Shown one piece after another: positions 43,774-56,549 of a DNA stretch of 64,000 nucleotides. The position numbers were made by a program, and so were the translations under genes. The stretch is from Diadema setosum (taxonomy: Eukaryota > Echinodermata > Echinoidea > Diadematoida > Diadematidae): positions 25,597,173-25,661,172 of the forward strand of contig NC_092693.1 in assembly GCF_964275005.1 (NCBI RefSeq), written 5' to 3'. The stretch's first letter is position 1. Each line of letters opens with the position of its first letter. The notes beneath the pieces were generated by a model. The model was not told the DNA's origin. It did not search any database and saw nothing but the letters and a program-made list of their open reading frames with translations.

Positions 43774-44784
43774 TTGGTAACAATGGAGGCCGCTAAGTGT
43801 TATTCTATTGTGCTGCTGGTGGGGATGAGTCTGTTGAATAGCTCCAATTTCAATGGACAGCAAGCTGTGTTATCTGAATACAAGCCTGTTTGTACTGCAT
43901 ATTTATGTACTGCATGTGGATTGAACTCTCAAATTTCCAGACCTGTTCGGAGATTCTGTGGCAACCGAATCAACTATTACCCCAACTCTTATGCGTCTCA
44001 CCATATTTTGCTTCTAAAGGATGGCGACGTCAGTCCCAATCCTGGTCCTGAAGTCAGATCTGAACAAACACAACCTGTCAGAGGAAGCATATCCTATACA
44101 CGTGAGCAACTGTTTGATGTCAGCCCTCATGACACTTGCCATCAGAGGCTGTCTCCGATTTTATGGAAGAAGCTCACCTCCTTGGGGATCTCCCACCGCA
44201 AGTCAACACGACGTGGTAGAAGAGCAGGTGTGGGAAGGAGGAACCAGCTATCTCTTACTACACCTGGAGCTCTAGCCCCTACACGTTTGGATAGAAAAGG
44301 GAAGCATCAGCCAGAAAGAAGCACATTAAGCAACCAGGTCAATATGTTGGGAGTGTCAAAATGGAGAGATAAAAAACAAATTAACCGTCAACAAGTGTCA
44401 AATAACACCCAAGCTCAAATCGATCTGTGGAACGCCCGGTCTATCAGCAACAAGTCAACGTGTATCAGTGATTTGATACAGGAATGCAATCTCGACGCTC
44501 TAGTTATCACAGAGTCTTGGCTTACTGGTGATCACAGGGATGACCATGTTTTAGCCGATCTTAAGCTTTCACTTCCAAATTGTAGCATCTCACATTGTCC
44601 TCGCAAGGGTTCCAAAGGAGGAGGAATCTGTGTCATCCACCGTTCTTCTGCTTGCATCTCTTTGAATGATGCAAAGGCCTTCTCATCGTTTGAGCTCATG
44701 GACTTTAACATCAGATTCTCACCCGCATCTGTTCTGAGGGTCTATGCCATCTACAGGCCACCACATCTTCTCAAAATAAGCTGA
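43774..44784 (+). pseudogene. LINE ORF2 part 1: 2A-like leader and endonuclease N-half
   Basis: A 336-codon frame. Residues 1-25 are hydrophobic (signal-like: YSIVLLVGMSLL). Residues 77-92 read LLLKDGDVSPNPGP-like, with DVSPNPGP encoded at 44026-44049. This resembles 2A ribosome-skipping peptides, whose core is D-V/I-E-x-N-P-G-P; the Glu is Ser here. A basic region follows, then the APE endonuclease start (WNARSI, DALVITESWL). A one-base loss near 44763 diverts the frame before the next endonuclease block, which continues in the frame of 44793. Similar 2A-like leaders are known in sea urchin LINEs. Confidence 0.8.
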
Positions 44785-44792
44785 CCTATAGC

Positions 44793-47192
44793 ATGTTTGC
44801 TTCTGAATTCTTCACTCTTCTGGAGTCAGCGGCCATTGCTGAAACCTGCCCAGTCATAATCGGTGACTTCAACATCCATGTTGATAATAGCTGTGACAGT
44901 CATGCAAAATCTTTCTTAAACTCGTTGGAATCGCTCGGGTTTCAACAACATGTGAAGGAAGCTACTCATCGAGCGGGTCACACCTTGGATTTGATAATTT
45001 CTAGGAAAGTTGATGATACAGTTTCCTGTCTCAACCTTATTTCTGGTTTACCATCTGATCATTCTTTGATCATCACAACCATAAACACTACGGGTTCAAA
45101 AAATCCTAGGAAGCGCATTACCTCTAGGAAGCGCATTACCTTTAGGAAGCTGCGAAGCATTGACATCAGCTCCTTTCGGCAGGACATCAACACTTCTTCA
45201 ATTGGGTCTTCACTTTTATCTCACCTTTCCACGGCTGTCGACGTGTATAATGAGACCTTGATTCAACTACTTGACAAGCATGCTCCCGCTGAAAGCAAGG
45301 TCATTACCATTAACCCGTATGCACCATGGTATAATGAAGAGGTTAGGGAGGCTATAAAGAGGTGCAGGCGGCGGGCAGAGCGTCGAATGGTTAAATCTGG
45401 ACTTTGCATCCATAAACAATTGTACAAGAAGGAATGTGAAGCTCACTACAATCTACTGTTCAAAGCCAAATCAAAGTACCTCAAGTGCGAGATCAAGGAA
45501 TCAAATGCCAAGCAGTTTTTTGAGGTAGTGAAAAGGTTGTCGACCCCTAATCGTTCCGCAGCGCTTCCTGATCACTCTTCTGATGAAGACCTACCCAATA
45601 ACTTTGGGGAGTTCTTTGAGAACAAGATCAGCTCGATTGTTTCTTCTTTTGATGATTCTTCTCATGAATTCTCCTGTGTGCCTGCACAACCTGGGATTTC
45701 ACCTGACTGCAATCTGTCAGAGTTTGATCCTGTTCCCGAAAGCCGAGTGAAATCCCTCATTAAATCGCTATCCTCAAAGTCTTCCAGCTTGGATCCAATC
45801 CCCACATGGCTGGTAAAGGTATGTCTCGATGAACTTCTGCCTCTTATGACACAAATCATCAACCTCTCTCTTTCCTCAGGAGTGGTTCCTGAGCAGTTCA
45901 AGGCAGCACATGTGGTACCTTTATTAAAGAAACCTGGTCTTGAACGGAATGATTTAAAGAACTACAGGCCTATCGCTAACTTACCATTTCTTAGCAAGGT
46001 CCTTGAGAAACTTGTTGCAGCTCAACTCAGGACTTATCTGGATGAAAACAGCTTGTTTCCACCTCATCAATCGGCTCATCGTCATTTTCATTCTACTGAA
46101 ACTGCTCTGGTAAGAGTCCTTAATGATCTTCTGCTTGCTCTGGATAAGGGTCAGGAAGCTGTCTTCATTATTTTAGACTACTCCGCTGCGTTTGATACAC
46201 TAGATCATCACAGTCTCCTTCATCGTCTAGAGTCTGATTATGGTATCAAAGGAACTGTTCTCCATTGGATAGAATCTTACCTGGAGGGACGCAATCAGGA
46301 GATTCTTGTTAATGGCACTCGCTCCAGACCCTTTTCCCTTCCTTATGGGGTCCCTCAAGGATCAGTTGTAGGACCCCTGATGTATATCCTGTACACCGGT
46401 CCTTTGGGAAGACTTATCAACTCTCATCATGGAATGCAACATGCAACCTACGCTGATGACACTCAAATATACCTCATCATGAGCTCATCAGATCATGAGG
46501 GGGCGATGCTCAGACTCTCCGCCTGCATCAATGATGTGAAGAGATGGTCATTTGAGCATAAGCTGAAGCTTAACGAGCTCAAAACTGAAATGCTTCATCT
46601 GTCATCCAAGTCCCGTAATACAGGCCGCCTGCCATCTCTTAACTTTGAATCTGGAAGCATTTCTTCGTCAGAGCGTATTCGAGACCTCGGGGTTATTCTT
46701 GACAAGAACCTGACTCTTAATCACCAAATTAAAAGTATATGTCGATCTGCCTCATGGAGTGTCTGCAAAATCGGAAAGATAAGGCGATATCTCGATAAGG
46801 CATCCACGGAACGATTAGTCCATGCCTTCATCTCATCACATTTGGATTACTGCAATGGTCTCCTTGCTGGTCTCCCGTACTCCAACATTGCACCCCTTCA
46901 ACGAATACAAAACACTGTAGCCAGAATTGTCACTCGAACTAAAAAATCAGATCATATCAGCCCAATCTTACAGTCCCTTCACTGGCTACAGATCCAAGAC
47001 AGAATCATCTTCAAAGTTCTCCTTCTCATTTCAAATAATCAAAATCAACCACATCCTTGCACTACCCTACCTTCAAGATCTTGTTTTTCTCCGCTCTGCA
47101 TCCACATCCTCCACAACCAGACGTCTTCGTTCCGCCACCACTGCCAATCTTCAGTTATCCTCTGGACCTCGTACCAACACACGGTATGGTGA
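44793..47192 (+). pseudogene. LINE ORF2 part 2: endonuclease C-half and reverse transcriptase
   Basis: A 799-codon frame. Endonuclease motifs are GDFNIHVD (about 44862) and SDHSLI (about 45057). Reverse transcriptase shows NYRPIANLPFLSKVLEKL, the first Asp in IILDYSAAFDTLDHH, PYGVPQGSVVGP and the YADD active site (46449-46460), followed by SRNTGRLPSL-type thumb sequence. After about 47035 the frame is off; the true C-terminus continues in the 46927-47304 frame. The enzyme nicks target DNA and copies its RNA in place. L2/CR1 clade by the GVPQGSVxGPL and tail sequence. Confidence 0.9.
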
Positions 47193-47304
47193 TCGTGCCT
47201 TTTCCTCTCTTGCTCCTAAACTATGGAACAATCTTCCCGTCAGCATCCGACAAGCCAATACACTAGATTCATATAAGTCAAACCTCAAAAAAAAATCTCT
47301 TTAG
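47035..47304 (+). pseudogene. LINE ORF2 C-terminal tail (shifted frame)
   Basis: The frame contains ALPYLQDLV, TRYGDRAFSSLAPKLWNNLP and SYKSNLKKKSL, then TAG. This is the conserved C-terminal tail of L2/CR1 reverse transcriptases, out of frame with the upstream part by one base. Confidence 0.85.
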
Positions 47305-47493
47305 GAAGTGTTATCTGTGTCGGTAGTGTACTAGTATTTGTAATTGTTGTCATATATATGATTGTTTACTGTACTTATGTGTGGATTGCTTATTGTTTTC
47401 TTCTTCACTCGTTCTCTATCTTTGTTTTTCCCCAGCGATTAGAAATATGATATTAAGCGCTTTATAAATGTTATGTATTTATTATTATTATGA

Positions 47494-50150
47494 CAATACC
47501 CTCTAAAATCATTCCATATATCCAGAATCATCATATACTTCACTTATTAGTGTGTGCAAGCGAGCGAAAGCGAGCCAGCGCCTGAAGAAACATGCTCTTT
47601 TCATGTGTCTTGAATACATAATATGTTATCATTTTTACCCAATAGTTATCTTCCCGAAAAATATAAGTTTCAGGTGCAAAAACTCAGATCTTTCTTGTAA
47701 GCGTAACGTTTGTTACATGTTAACAGTTTTCCTTACATTGACTATGGAATGACAGTTGGAAACGACAAATTACTGGCAGCAACAACAGGAAAATTGCATA
47801 ATGCGAGCGAGCTTGAAAAAATTTTCACATTTTACAGTCCAAAAATTTCCGTTTGTAGCTATACTTTTTCCGCTTTGAAAATTAAAGAGGGGGGGGGGGC
47901 GATTACCTTATAGCAATACCCTCTGAAGTCATTCCATATACCCAGAATCATTATTTACTTTTCTTATTTGTGTGTGCTAGCGAGCGAAAGCGAGCCAGCG
48001 CCCGAAGAAACATGCTGTTTTCATGTGTCTTGAATACAAATGTTATCATTTTTACCCAATAAATATCTTCCAAAAAAAATATAAGTGTCAGGTGCAAAAA
48101 CTCATATCTTTCTTGTAGGCGCAATGTTTGTTACATGTTAACAGTTTTCCTTACATTGATTATGGAATGACAGTGTAAAACGACAAATTACTGGCAGCAA
48201 CAACAGGAAAATTGCATATCAATTTAATGCGAGCGAGCGGGATGCATTAAATAAAAATATATATATATTAAATAAAATATATATTAAATAAAATATATAT
48301 TAAATAAAAATATTATATACGAGATGCATACGCTTACATCCTTTCTATTAACGTGCTATTAACGATGTAAAGACGTTCCGCGTACCATATCTTTCCTCCC
48401 TCTTTCCGTTTTTAGCTGCAGCGGATGTGAGTTGCGAGGATGCCTAGAGGATGCGGAGAGGATGCAGCGGACGTTTAAGGGATGCCGCACGGACATACAA
48501 CGTTTGTTGCTCGTATGTCGCGGATTTACATCGTACACAGCGGAAAGTTCATCCGTTCTAAAAGTTTTAAGCAGCTTAAAACTTTTTGCGCGGATGAAAT
48601 CACAGTGGACGGATGCTCGATGGATAGAGCGGATGAAACACGTATGCGATGGGTACACAGCGGATTCGTAGCGTTTTCCAACGGATGGCAAGATTTTTTG
48701 TACGCTTTACATCCTCTTTGCATCCGTAAGTGCAGTGGGACCGGGCCTTAAGCTGCTTAAAACTTTTAGAACGGATGAACTTTCCGCTGTGTACGATGTA
48801 AATCCGCGACATACGAGCAACAAACGTTGTATGTCCGTGCGGCATCCCTTAAACGTCCGCTGCATCCTCTCTGCATCCTCTGGGCATCCTCGCAACTCAC
48901 ATCCGCTGCAGCTAAAAACGGAAAGAGGGAGGAAAGATATGGTACGCGGAACGTCTTTACATCGTTAATAGCACGTTAATAGAAAGGATGTAAGCGTATG
49001 CATCTCGTATATAAAGCATTTCGAAAGCATCCCCTCTACATCCGCTCTGCATCCGCTCTGCATCCACTCTGCATCCGCTTTTTCTGCTATGCGTCCGTTT
49101 CGCAATTATCTCCGGTAACCCCTTCGGAGCTGTCATCCCCTTCCATCCGCTTTCATCCGCTAGGCTTCCGATGAACATCCGTTTAACATCCCCGCTACAT
49201 ACTACCCACGTCCGTTCTATTTCCGTTCTGTTACCGCCAATTTTCGCCAATTTTGTCAATTTCTGGAGCGGATGAAAGCGGATGAAGCCATCCCCGAAAA
49301 TTTACTCGTCCGCTGTGTCCTTTCTGCATACGCTTTGTGTCCGTCGGCCAGTGGGACCGGGCCTTTAGCTGCAGCGGATGTGAGTTGCGAGGATGCCTAG
49401 AGGATGCGGAGAGGATGCAGCGGACGTTTAAGGGATGCCGCACGGACATACAACGTTTGTTGCTCGTATGTCGCGGATTTACATCGTACACAGCGGAAAG
49501 TTCATCCGTTCTAAAAGTTTTAAGCAGCTTAAAACTTTTTGCGCGGATGAAATCACAGTGGACGGATGCTCGATGGATAGAGCGGATGAAACACGTATGC
49601 GATGGGTACACAGCGGATTCGTAGCGTTTTCCAACGGATGGCAAGATTTTTTGTACGCTTTACATCCTCTTTGCATCCGTAAGTGCAGTGGGACCGGGCC
49701 TTCAGGAAAATTACATTTTAATGCGAGCGAGCGGTGCGAGCGAGCTTGAAAATTTTGACATTTTACAGTCCAAAACTTTCCGTTTGTAGCTATACTTTTT
49801 CGCTTTGGAAATTAAAAGGGGGGGGGGGCCGATTACCTTATAACAATACCCTCTAAAGTCATTCCATATTATCCAGAATCATCATTTACTTTTCTTATTT
49901 GTGTGTGCTAGTGAGCGAAAGCGAGCCAGCGCCTGAAGAAATACGCTCTTTTCATGTGTCTTGAATACATATGTTATCATTTTTACCCAATAAATATCTT
50001 CCCGAAAAATATAACTTTCAAGTGCAAAAATTCATATCTTTCTTGTCGGCGCAATGTTTGTTACATGTTAACAGTTTTCCTTTCTGGCTATATTTTTCGG
50101 GTTTTTTTTTCTTTTACCAGCGGATTTGGGGGGGGGGGGGCACGTGCCCC
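47494..50150. repeat. Three tandem copies of a ~420-bp repeat
   Basis: Copy 1 is 47494-47913. Copy 2 starts at 47914, is interrupted near 48240 and resumes at 49703-49843. Copy 3 is 49844 to about 150 bases past 50000. Shared phrases are ATACCCTCT, GCGAGCGAAAGCGAGCCAGC, TTGTTACATGTTAACAGTTT and a G run before CGATTACCTTATA. Copies differ by several percent. Noncoding. Confidence 0.8.
48312..49703. repeat. Palindromic CGGATG-rich cluster inserted in repeat copy 2
   Basis: Arms 48312-48577 and 48749-49016 are inverted copies about 266 bp long with a 171-bp loop. A direct copy of 48410-48749 follows at 49365-49703. CAGTGGGACCGGGCC occurs three times in the same orientation (48731, 49351, 49687) and looks like a transposon end. 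CGGATG or CATCCG is repeated dozens of times. The cluster is flanked by direct repeats of about 37 bp (48204-48240, 49703-49737). No protein; the frames here are mirrored repeats. Confidence 0.75.
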
Positions 50151-51100
50151 CCATGCCCCCCGTAGTTACGCCGCTGCTCATGTACAAGGGGCTTATCTCC
50201 TTTTAATCAACCAAATGCCACAAAATGTGTGCGCCGAAACGTTTAACGGCAATCAAAAAATACAGAATCTCCCTTGTTTAGGAGGGGGAATAGGGTTTAT
50301 CCCCTCCCACATCCTCATGCTTTGTCTCCTTCCACTGACTTACTACACTTCTCTGATAGACAAATTTCCAGATATTCCAACAAAAGTGTGCGCCAGATTG
50401 TTGAATTTCAGTTCTAAGACTGAAAAAAAAAGCGCCCTCGAATATGGGAAAGGTATCTTGCCACCCTCCCATTGCTTGGCCCCCTCTATTGATTTTGTAC
50501 ACTTTGGGGGATGGCAGTTTCAGATCGCTTTGTTTCAATCTAAAGACGTACACGTCCCTTCCCCTTTATACCTCACTAGACTTTGCACATACACAGAGAT
50601 GATGCACACTCGGAATAAGAGCTAAATTCCGTGATTTATACATTTGCACTTCCCTTTAAAAAGCCATGTTATTTCCATTATTATTTCTTCTTCTTCTTTT
50701 TTTTTTGAGGGGGGGGGGGGTAGAAAAAAATCTAAGTATTGCACCAAAAGTTTGCACCACATCGCTGAATTTCGGGTCTGAAAAATGCAAAATCACCTTA
50801 TCTACACCCTCGTGTGCATGCTTTTTCTATTTGATTGCTTAACAGACAGCGTTCATGATATTCATTGTAAGAATTAATACAAGAAATTTATTCGCGTGAT
50901 ATACCATTTTATAGGCAAATTGTTCAATAAAAATCTACATCAAAATATACTGCTACCTTAAACAAGTGGGACTGTTTCAAGTCGATAATACACGCAAAAA
51001 CATGCATCAAATCGCACCATATACAACATCAAAATGCAAAAAGTTCTCACCGTGGGAGGGGGGACACACCCTTTCCCCCCCCCCCCCCACTACTTAACAT
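50151..51100. repeat. Further poly-G repeat units
   Basis: Same family as 36300-39170, here with complements of the GGTGCACACTTTTG phrase (near 50382-50400) and G or C runs (50127-50140, 50708-50719, 51077-51090). No gene. Confidence 0.5.
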
Positions 51101-53820
51101 GGTTGCGGGTAAAAAGATTTGCATGCACACCTCCGGGTGACTACGGGTGAGATACGTGCTAGGTACTGTCATGTGCGGCTCATTCCGGGGACCTCCGGGT
51201 AGTAAAAATTGTTCTTCGCAAGTCGCACGCAAAGGCGTGCCCGGAAAGGTTTGACACGGCCTTTACAATCGCGCGCCTAATCTTGGCTCGCGAATTTTTG
51301 TGCAAAATGAAATTCAGCATTTATTGTCATTTCATTGTCAAAGTGTTTGACTAAAGCAGGGAAGTGGTTACCTCCCTGACTGAAGTGATATCTTATCATA
51401 TTTTTTTTATTTGTTTATAAGCCAGCTTATTATTAGTTGCCTCAGTCGGAAAAAAGATAAGGAGGGGTGAACAATTCAAGACTTCACGATTTGTTGCAAT
51501 TTTTGATGCGTGAAATTGCAGTGATCGATGGCATGAAAAAAGAAGCAACAAATTCTCATAAGCTGTACCGTACGTCCTGTCTCGCCTTAGTAGTGAGAAC
51601 TTAAAGAAACAAAGCTTGATAATAATGTTGATAAGAACGATTTCCACTCGCTCCAATGAACGCAGTTTCTTATTTTGTGAACAATAGCATATAATGCACT
51701 GCCTTGGAATTACCAGCTTTGTTCATCATGAATGCATGTATAGTGTCATTTATGAAATCGAGAATTATTTATGAAAGAGACATTGACGAAGACGGATGGT
51801 TTTCAGACTTGTGCATTTAAACATCCTATTCTGTAAATCAGTAATCAGCCTACTGGGTACAGAGCTGCTGCACATTATTGCTTTCTTGTATGAAATGATA
51901 ATAGAATTTTAATTATCCGCAGATTGTGAAAAAGCTGACCATAAGCTGCAAAATGGTGTATGGCCCAAACAAATGGACTCTCCTGACGTATCTAATGGAA
52001 AGAAAGTAGGCCTACATACTCTGGAAGAGTGTTTAATGACGAAATTGTCTTTGGAGTTTAGGGTCTATTCAAGGGCTTAATCTCACCGAGCTTTGCTCTG
52101 TGTAATGATTGGGACAACTAAAGGACAAACAACTGTGACGAAACTATAGCTCTGTTCGAGTTAACTTGTTTCGTCGCAGTAGAAAGAGACACCACTCCAA
52201 AACGCTCGCAACCATTAAGCCGACAGGCACAGGGAATAAAGCACACGCAAAATCCATTCATGACTAAGGTGCCCGTTCCTGCTGGTTTTATTGAGAGAGT
52301 TCCTTCGACATGGTTCAAATTATTGTGAGAAGAGTTATCATACAGAGGTGCCTAGCAGCTCCTAGGTCTGCACTTAGCGGCGTCTAGATATCTTCTGAAG
52401 ACTGAAGACAATTTTCCTATTTCTTTTCCCCACAAAATTGCTGATCTATGAAAAGCCACTATGAATAAAGGGAAAGTAAAATTGTCCTATTTGGACAAGT
52501 CAGCCATTTACGAAAGGGGAAGGGTACATTAAGGGAAACAAAACAAAAATAACTTCCTTGGTCAAGTCAGCACATTGCTGCTCCTAACTTTTGTATTGTC
52601 TCAAATTCACATAAAGACATAACATGTAAAATAACTCCTGACCAATCACACCACTACCCCTTCTTGCATAACTTATCTTTCTTCTTGTCTGGGATGAGAA
52701 ATAAAGAGTTGTATAGCATCTACACTTTTGACCAATCATAAAGAAGGTCAGTCTTACATAATCTATGTTATTCATTGTCTGAAATCTATTCAAAGAAACA
52801 CAAAAGAAAATTACTTTTAACCAATCATCTCTCTGTCTGGACCAGCTATTTCCTGCTAGCCTCCTACTCCAAGGGTTAAGACCACCTGACCTTTGAGATG
52901 TTTGTCCCTGGACAGGGGATTTATCTTACATTATAGCTCCTGTGGACTGCCACTGTGGTCTGGAGATGGGGACATAATAATATAAAGTGCTATACATTTA
53001 AATGTGAAATGGACACTACTATACACATAGGGTATTTCCCACAAAATAATTGAGCTGACATGTGTGCATGTCACAACAACTTTCTAGCAACGATATGGTA
53101 TTAAGTGCAGAGATTATCAGAGTAAGCTGAAGTACGGCGCTCTCTATAAACACATGGACCTAATATATTTAATTCATGACTAATTCAATACATATACAAA
53201 CTTTCAGAGCAGTAGCATCATCCTTGTAAAAGTTACTAGGGTTGAAAGTGATGATGTGGATGTTTTTTTTAAGAAATTAAATATGCTTCAACAAGCCAAA
53301 TCACACTATTAAAAAAAATGGTTCAAGAAAAAGTGCAGAAACAAAATTTGCCATTGGTTTTATGAGCCACAGACTTTAAAATTATGTAGAAGAAGAAAGT
53401 GGCTCTTAAAAAAATACATAAAACTATGAATCGACTATACAGAATGACCCATCTCACCTACTTTGAGATCTTACGTGCAAGAATCGAGGCATATACGACT
53501 ATATTGTTTGTTTTGTGATGCACGATCACACACAGATATAGGCTTACAAAACAATAACTACGATGAAAAAAAAAAAGGAAGAAGGAAAGCATAAACATGT
53601 GTGCTTAATTGACTGCAGTGCATGTTAAATTGGATGCCCCCCAAAAAAACAAAAATGAACAAGCTCAACATACACGTGATCACGTCACTATGTTATTCTA
53701 TAAATCAACGAATAGCGAAAAGTTGCTTGTCTTACGAGTTTAAGTTGAAAAAAAAAAAAGTTGATCAGAAAAATGTTGATCAGAAAGAGACTCATTTCAC
53801 CTTCCACGTACTCGCACACT
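51101..53820. other. Noncoding region
   Basis: No gene recognised on either strand. Three degenerate units of about 90 bp (52585-52835), each with TTGTCT and a GACCAATCA or AACCAATCA box, are the only internal structure I see. Confidence 0.5.
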
Positions 53821-53829
53821 CTTTGCTCA

Positions 53830-54039
53830 AAAAACAATTGTTTTTACCGGACCTAAATTTTGGAATGATCTTCCCGCCGATTTAATGAATTGTTCTAGTG
53901 TGCTTACATTTAAGCAAAAATTGAAATTAATTTTAATAAATGAATATAACCAGCCTGATTAGAAAATTTTAATGTGTTATATCATTATATCATTATAGTA
54001 GCTTCGCAATATAAATGTCCTTTTATTATTATTATTATA
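53830..54039 (+). pseudogene. LINE 3' end fragment
   Basis: Reads FTGPKFWNDLPADLM and TFKQKLKLIL to a TAG at 53960-53962, the C-terminal GPKxWNxLP tail of many LINE reverse transcriptases. It is followed by a short 3' region with (ATT)n at 54024-54039. Strongly 5'-truncated, as expected for LINE insertions. Confidence 0.65.
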
Positions 54040-54306
54040 TGCGCAGTATCCTCGTTTGATGTATATTTCTGGTTTATGCTTCCATTATATAATCACTGCA
54101 TCCGTACCTGTATTAACATTTCGAACTCATTATGAAGTTGATTATAGATAATGTGCACGCATACTACTTGTGTATCTATATCCCATATTTCCACACAGTT
54201 CTTATTCTTTGGATTCTTTTTTTTTTTCACTTTTTCTTTTTCTTCTCTTTTCTTTCTTTTTCTCTTTGTACCTTGATATTTTAGCTTTCATAAGTTTCGT
54301 CATTAT

Positions 54307-55306
54307 TGTCCCCGCCGAACGAGTTCGAGCAGGGGACTATGAAACGGGTTCCGTACGTGTGTGTGTCCGTGCGTCCGTCCGTCCGTCCGTCCGTCCGTCC
54401 GTGCGTCCGTCCGTGTGTGCGTCCGTGTGTGATCAAAATGTTAAATTTGCTACTTCTCTGTCATTTATGAGCCAATTTTGATTCTGTTTGCTTTATATGA
54501 TAGCACTACATGGGAGCTTTGAAACTTCTACACAGAATTTCAGTTGTGACCTTTGACCTTGACCTTTGACCTATATTGTACATTTTGCTACAAAATGCTA
54601 CTCCTTCGCCATTTCTAACCCGATTTCGATTCCGTTTGCTTTATGTGATGGCACTAGGTGAGGGCTTCAAAACTTCTACACAGAATTTTGACCTTTGACT
54701 TCTTTGACCTTTGACCTTGATTTTTGACCTATATTGTACATTTTGCTACAAAATGCTACTCCTTCGCCATTTCTAACCCGATTTCGATTCCGTTTGCTTT
54801 ATGTGATGGCACTAGGTGAGGGCTTCAAAACTTCTGCACAGAATTTTGACCTTTGACTTCTTTGACCTCTGACCTTGATTTATGACCTATATTGTACATT
54901 TTGCTACAAAATGCTACTCCTTCGCCATTTCTAACCTGATTTCGATTCTGTTTGCTTTATGTGATGGCACTAGGTGAGGGCTTCAAAACTTCTACACAGA
55001 ATTTTGACCTTTCCCTTCTTTGACCTTTGACCTTGATTTTTGACCTATTTTGTACATTTTGCTACAAAATGCTACTCCTTCGCCATTTCTAACCCGATTT
55101 CGATTCAGTTTGCTTTATGTGACGGCACAATTTCGATTCCGTTTGCTTTATGTGATGGCACTAGGTGAGGGCTTCAAAACTTTTACACAGAATTTTGACC
55201 TTTGACTTCTTTGACCTTTGACCTTGATTTTTTACCTATATTGCACATTTTGCTACAAAATGCTACTTCCGGCGGGGACATATATTACGTACCGCGTAAT
55301 TTCTAC
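54307..55306 (+). mobile_element. Helentron-like element, family A, with tandem core
   Basis: The 5' end TGTCCCCGCCG starts a palindrome closed by GGGGAC near 54332. The 3' end has CGGCGGGGACA (complementary to the 5' end), a hairpin ATTACG/CGTAAT and CTAC at 55303-55306, followed by TT. The core has (CCGT)n at 54373-54404 and about five tandem units of 157-190 bp (54440-55268), each with TTTGACCTTTGACC phrases. This layout matches nonautonomous Helentrons (the pearl and HINE types of molluscs and echinoderms). No protein; the plus frame over 54170-54481 is spurious. Confidence 0.78.
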
Positions 55307-55872
55307 TTTTCCTTGTTACTTTGTGTCCTATCTCCATTGATTGCATAGTAAATTTACACCGGTATTTTTTCATGGAACCTGCGTTTACAAGCTTTGCTTT
55401 TGCGGTTCCATCATATTTCACAAGTAATAGAGAATTGTCTTATGTACATTATGTATGCTGACACACTTTCTGTTCATGACCCGACTCATAAATATTGTGT
55501 ATTTTGCTTGGTTTGTATTCTTTTTTTCTTTTTTTTTTTTTGGATGTATTTTGATGTCAAGTGAAATATGAAAATAAACGTGCTGGAACTGTTCACTGTG
55601 TCTCGAGTGCAAGACCAGTGCAGTTTCAGTTATTCAATTCAATTCAAGTTAAAGGTAATCCAAATGCTCCCAAATGATTTTGAATGAAGAGATCATACAA
55701 TAATGCTGAACATGACGTCATCTGGGCTAAATTTTGCTAAATTGAATGCAGCAATAAGGAATTAGACTGAAAGAGGCGCGAAATTTGCCGGGGAAACTTA
55801 TTTTCATGAAATGCACTGAAATTCATACATACACATGTATACTAGTATATTGAATATGAGTATGTATTCAAG

Positions 55873-55930
<58 letters not shown>

Positions 55931-56549
55931 CCAGAAAATGTTCAAATAACATTTGTACTCATGCATGTTGTCGCAACGAATGTCATAATCATACAGATTC
56001 CATTTACAAAATAATGGGATTTCATATCATACAGCTTACAAGATGCTCAGAATTTCTGACTAAAGCAAGTTACATTCATTTCAGGAACAGGCTAAATTAG
56101 TGATAACAGTATATGAACATGTGCTGAGAGGTTGGCGGTTGCAACAGATGTGATTGATAGAAGATGGATTTTCATACATGCAATAGGAGGATTCAGAATA
56201 ACAGCTAGTGGGCCGTTACATGGTGTGCTTGATGATTCAGGGGTAATACGAATGTCAAAAATATATACATGTATGCCTCCATCGCATAAATGCATAATTG
56301 GTACACGTCAGTAAAGTTCGAGGAGAATCAGATAATCCGTTCAAATGTTTTAATTGGATAAAATTTGATTGTCATGCATGGTTGTTAAGTGTGGGAAGAC
56401 TACAACTATTCGTAATGTCGCAGTAGGCCTAGAGGCAATGATATAAGGAAGATGTGATGAAAATGCACAAAATTCATTAAAAAAAAAAGTAAACACTTCT
56501 TTCGCTTGTCTGATAACCCTTAGAGTTGACGTAAACCTTTCCATGCTTT
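55307..56549. other. Noncoding region with (TA)n
   Basis: No gene recognised. (TA)n at 55876-55926. Confidence 0.5.
55876..55926. repeat. (TA)n microsatellite
   Basis: A run of more than twenty TA dinucleotides. Confidence 0.95.

Larger units (their letters stand above)
43774..47490 (+). mobile_element. L2/CR1-type LINE, nearly full length
   Basis: A plus-strand non-LTR retrotransposon. It has an N-terminal region with a 2A-like motif, then an APE endonuclease, reverse transcriptase and a C-terminal tail. The 3' untranslated region ends TAAGCGCTTTATAAATG and an (ATT)n tail at 47477-47490, typical of L2/CR1 elements. Only two frameshifts (near 44763 and 47035) break it, so it is fairly young. 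Its end abuts the 420-bp tandem repeat. No clear target duplication was found. Confidence 0.88.

Noticed and set aside
48359..49749. Many similar open frames on both strands
   Set aside because: They are mirror images produced by inverted and direct copies of a CGGATG-rich noncoding repeat; no motif or family is recognised.
54170..54481. Plus-strand open frame rich in Phe and Ser
   Set aside because: It runs through a pyrimidine tract and (CCGT)n at the start of a Helentron-like element.
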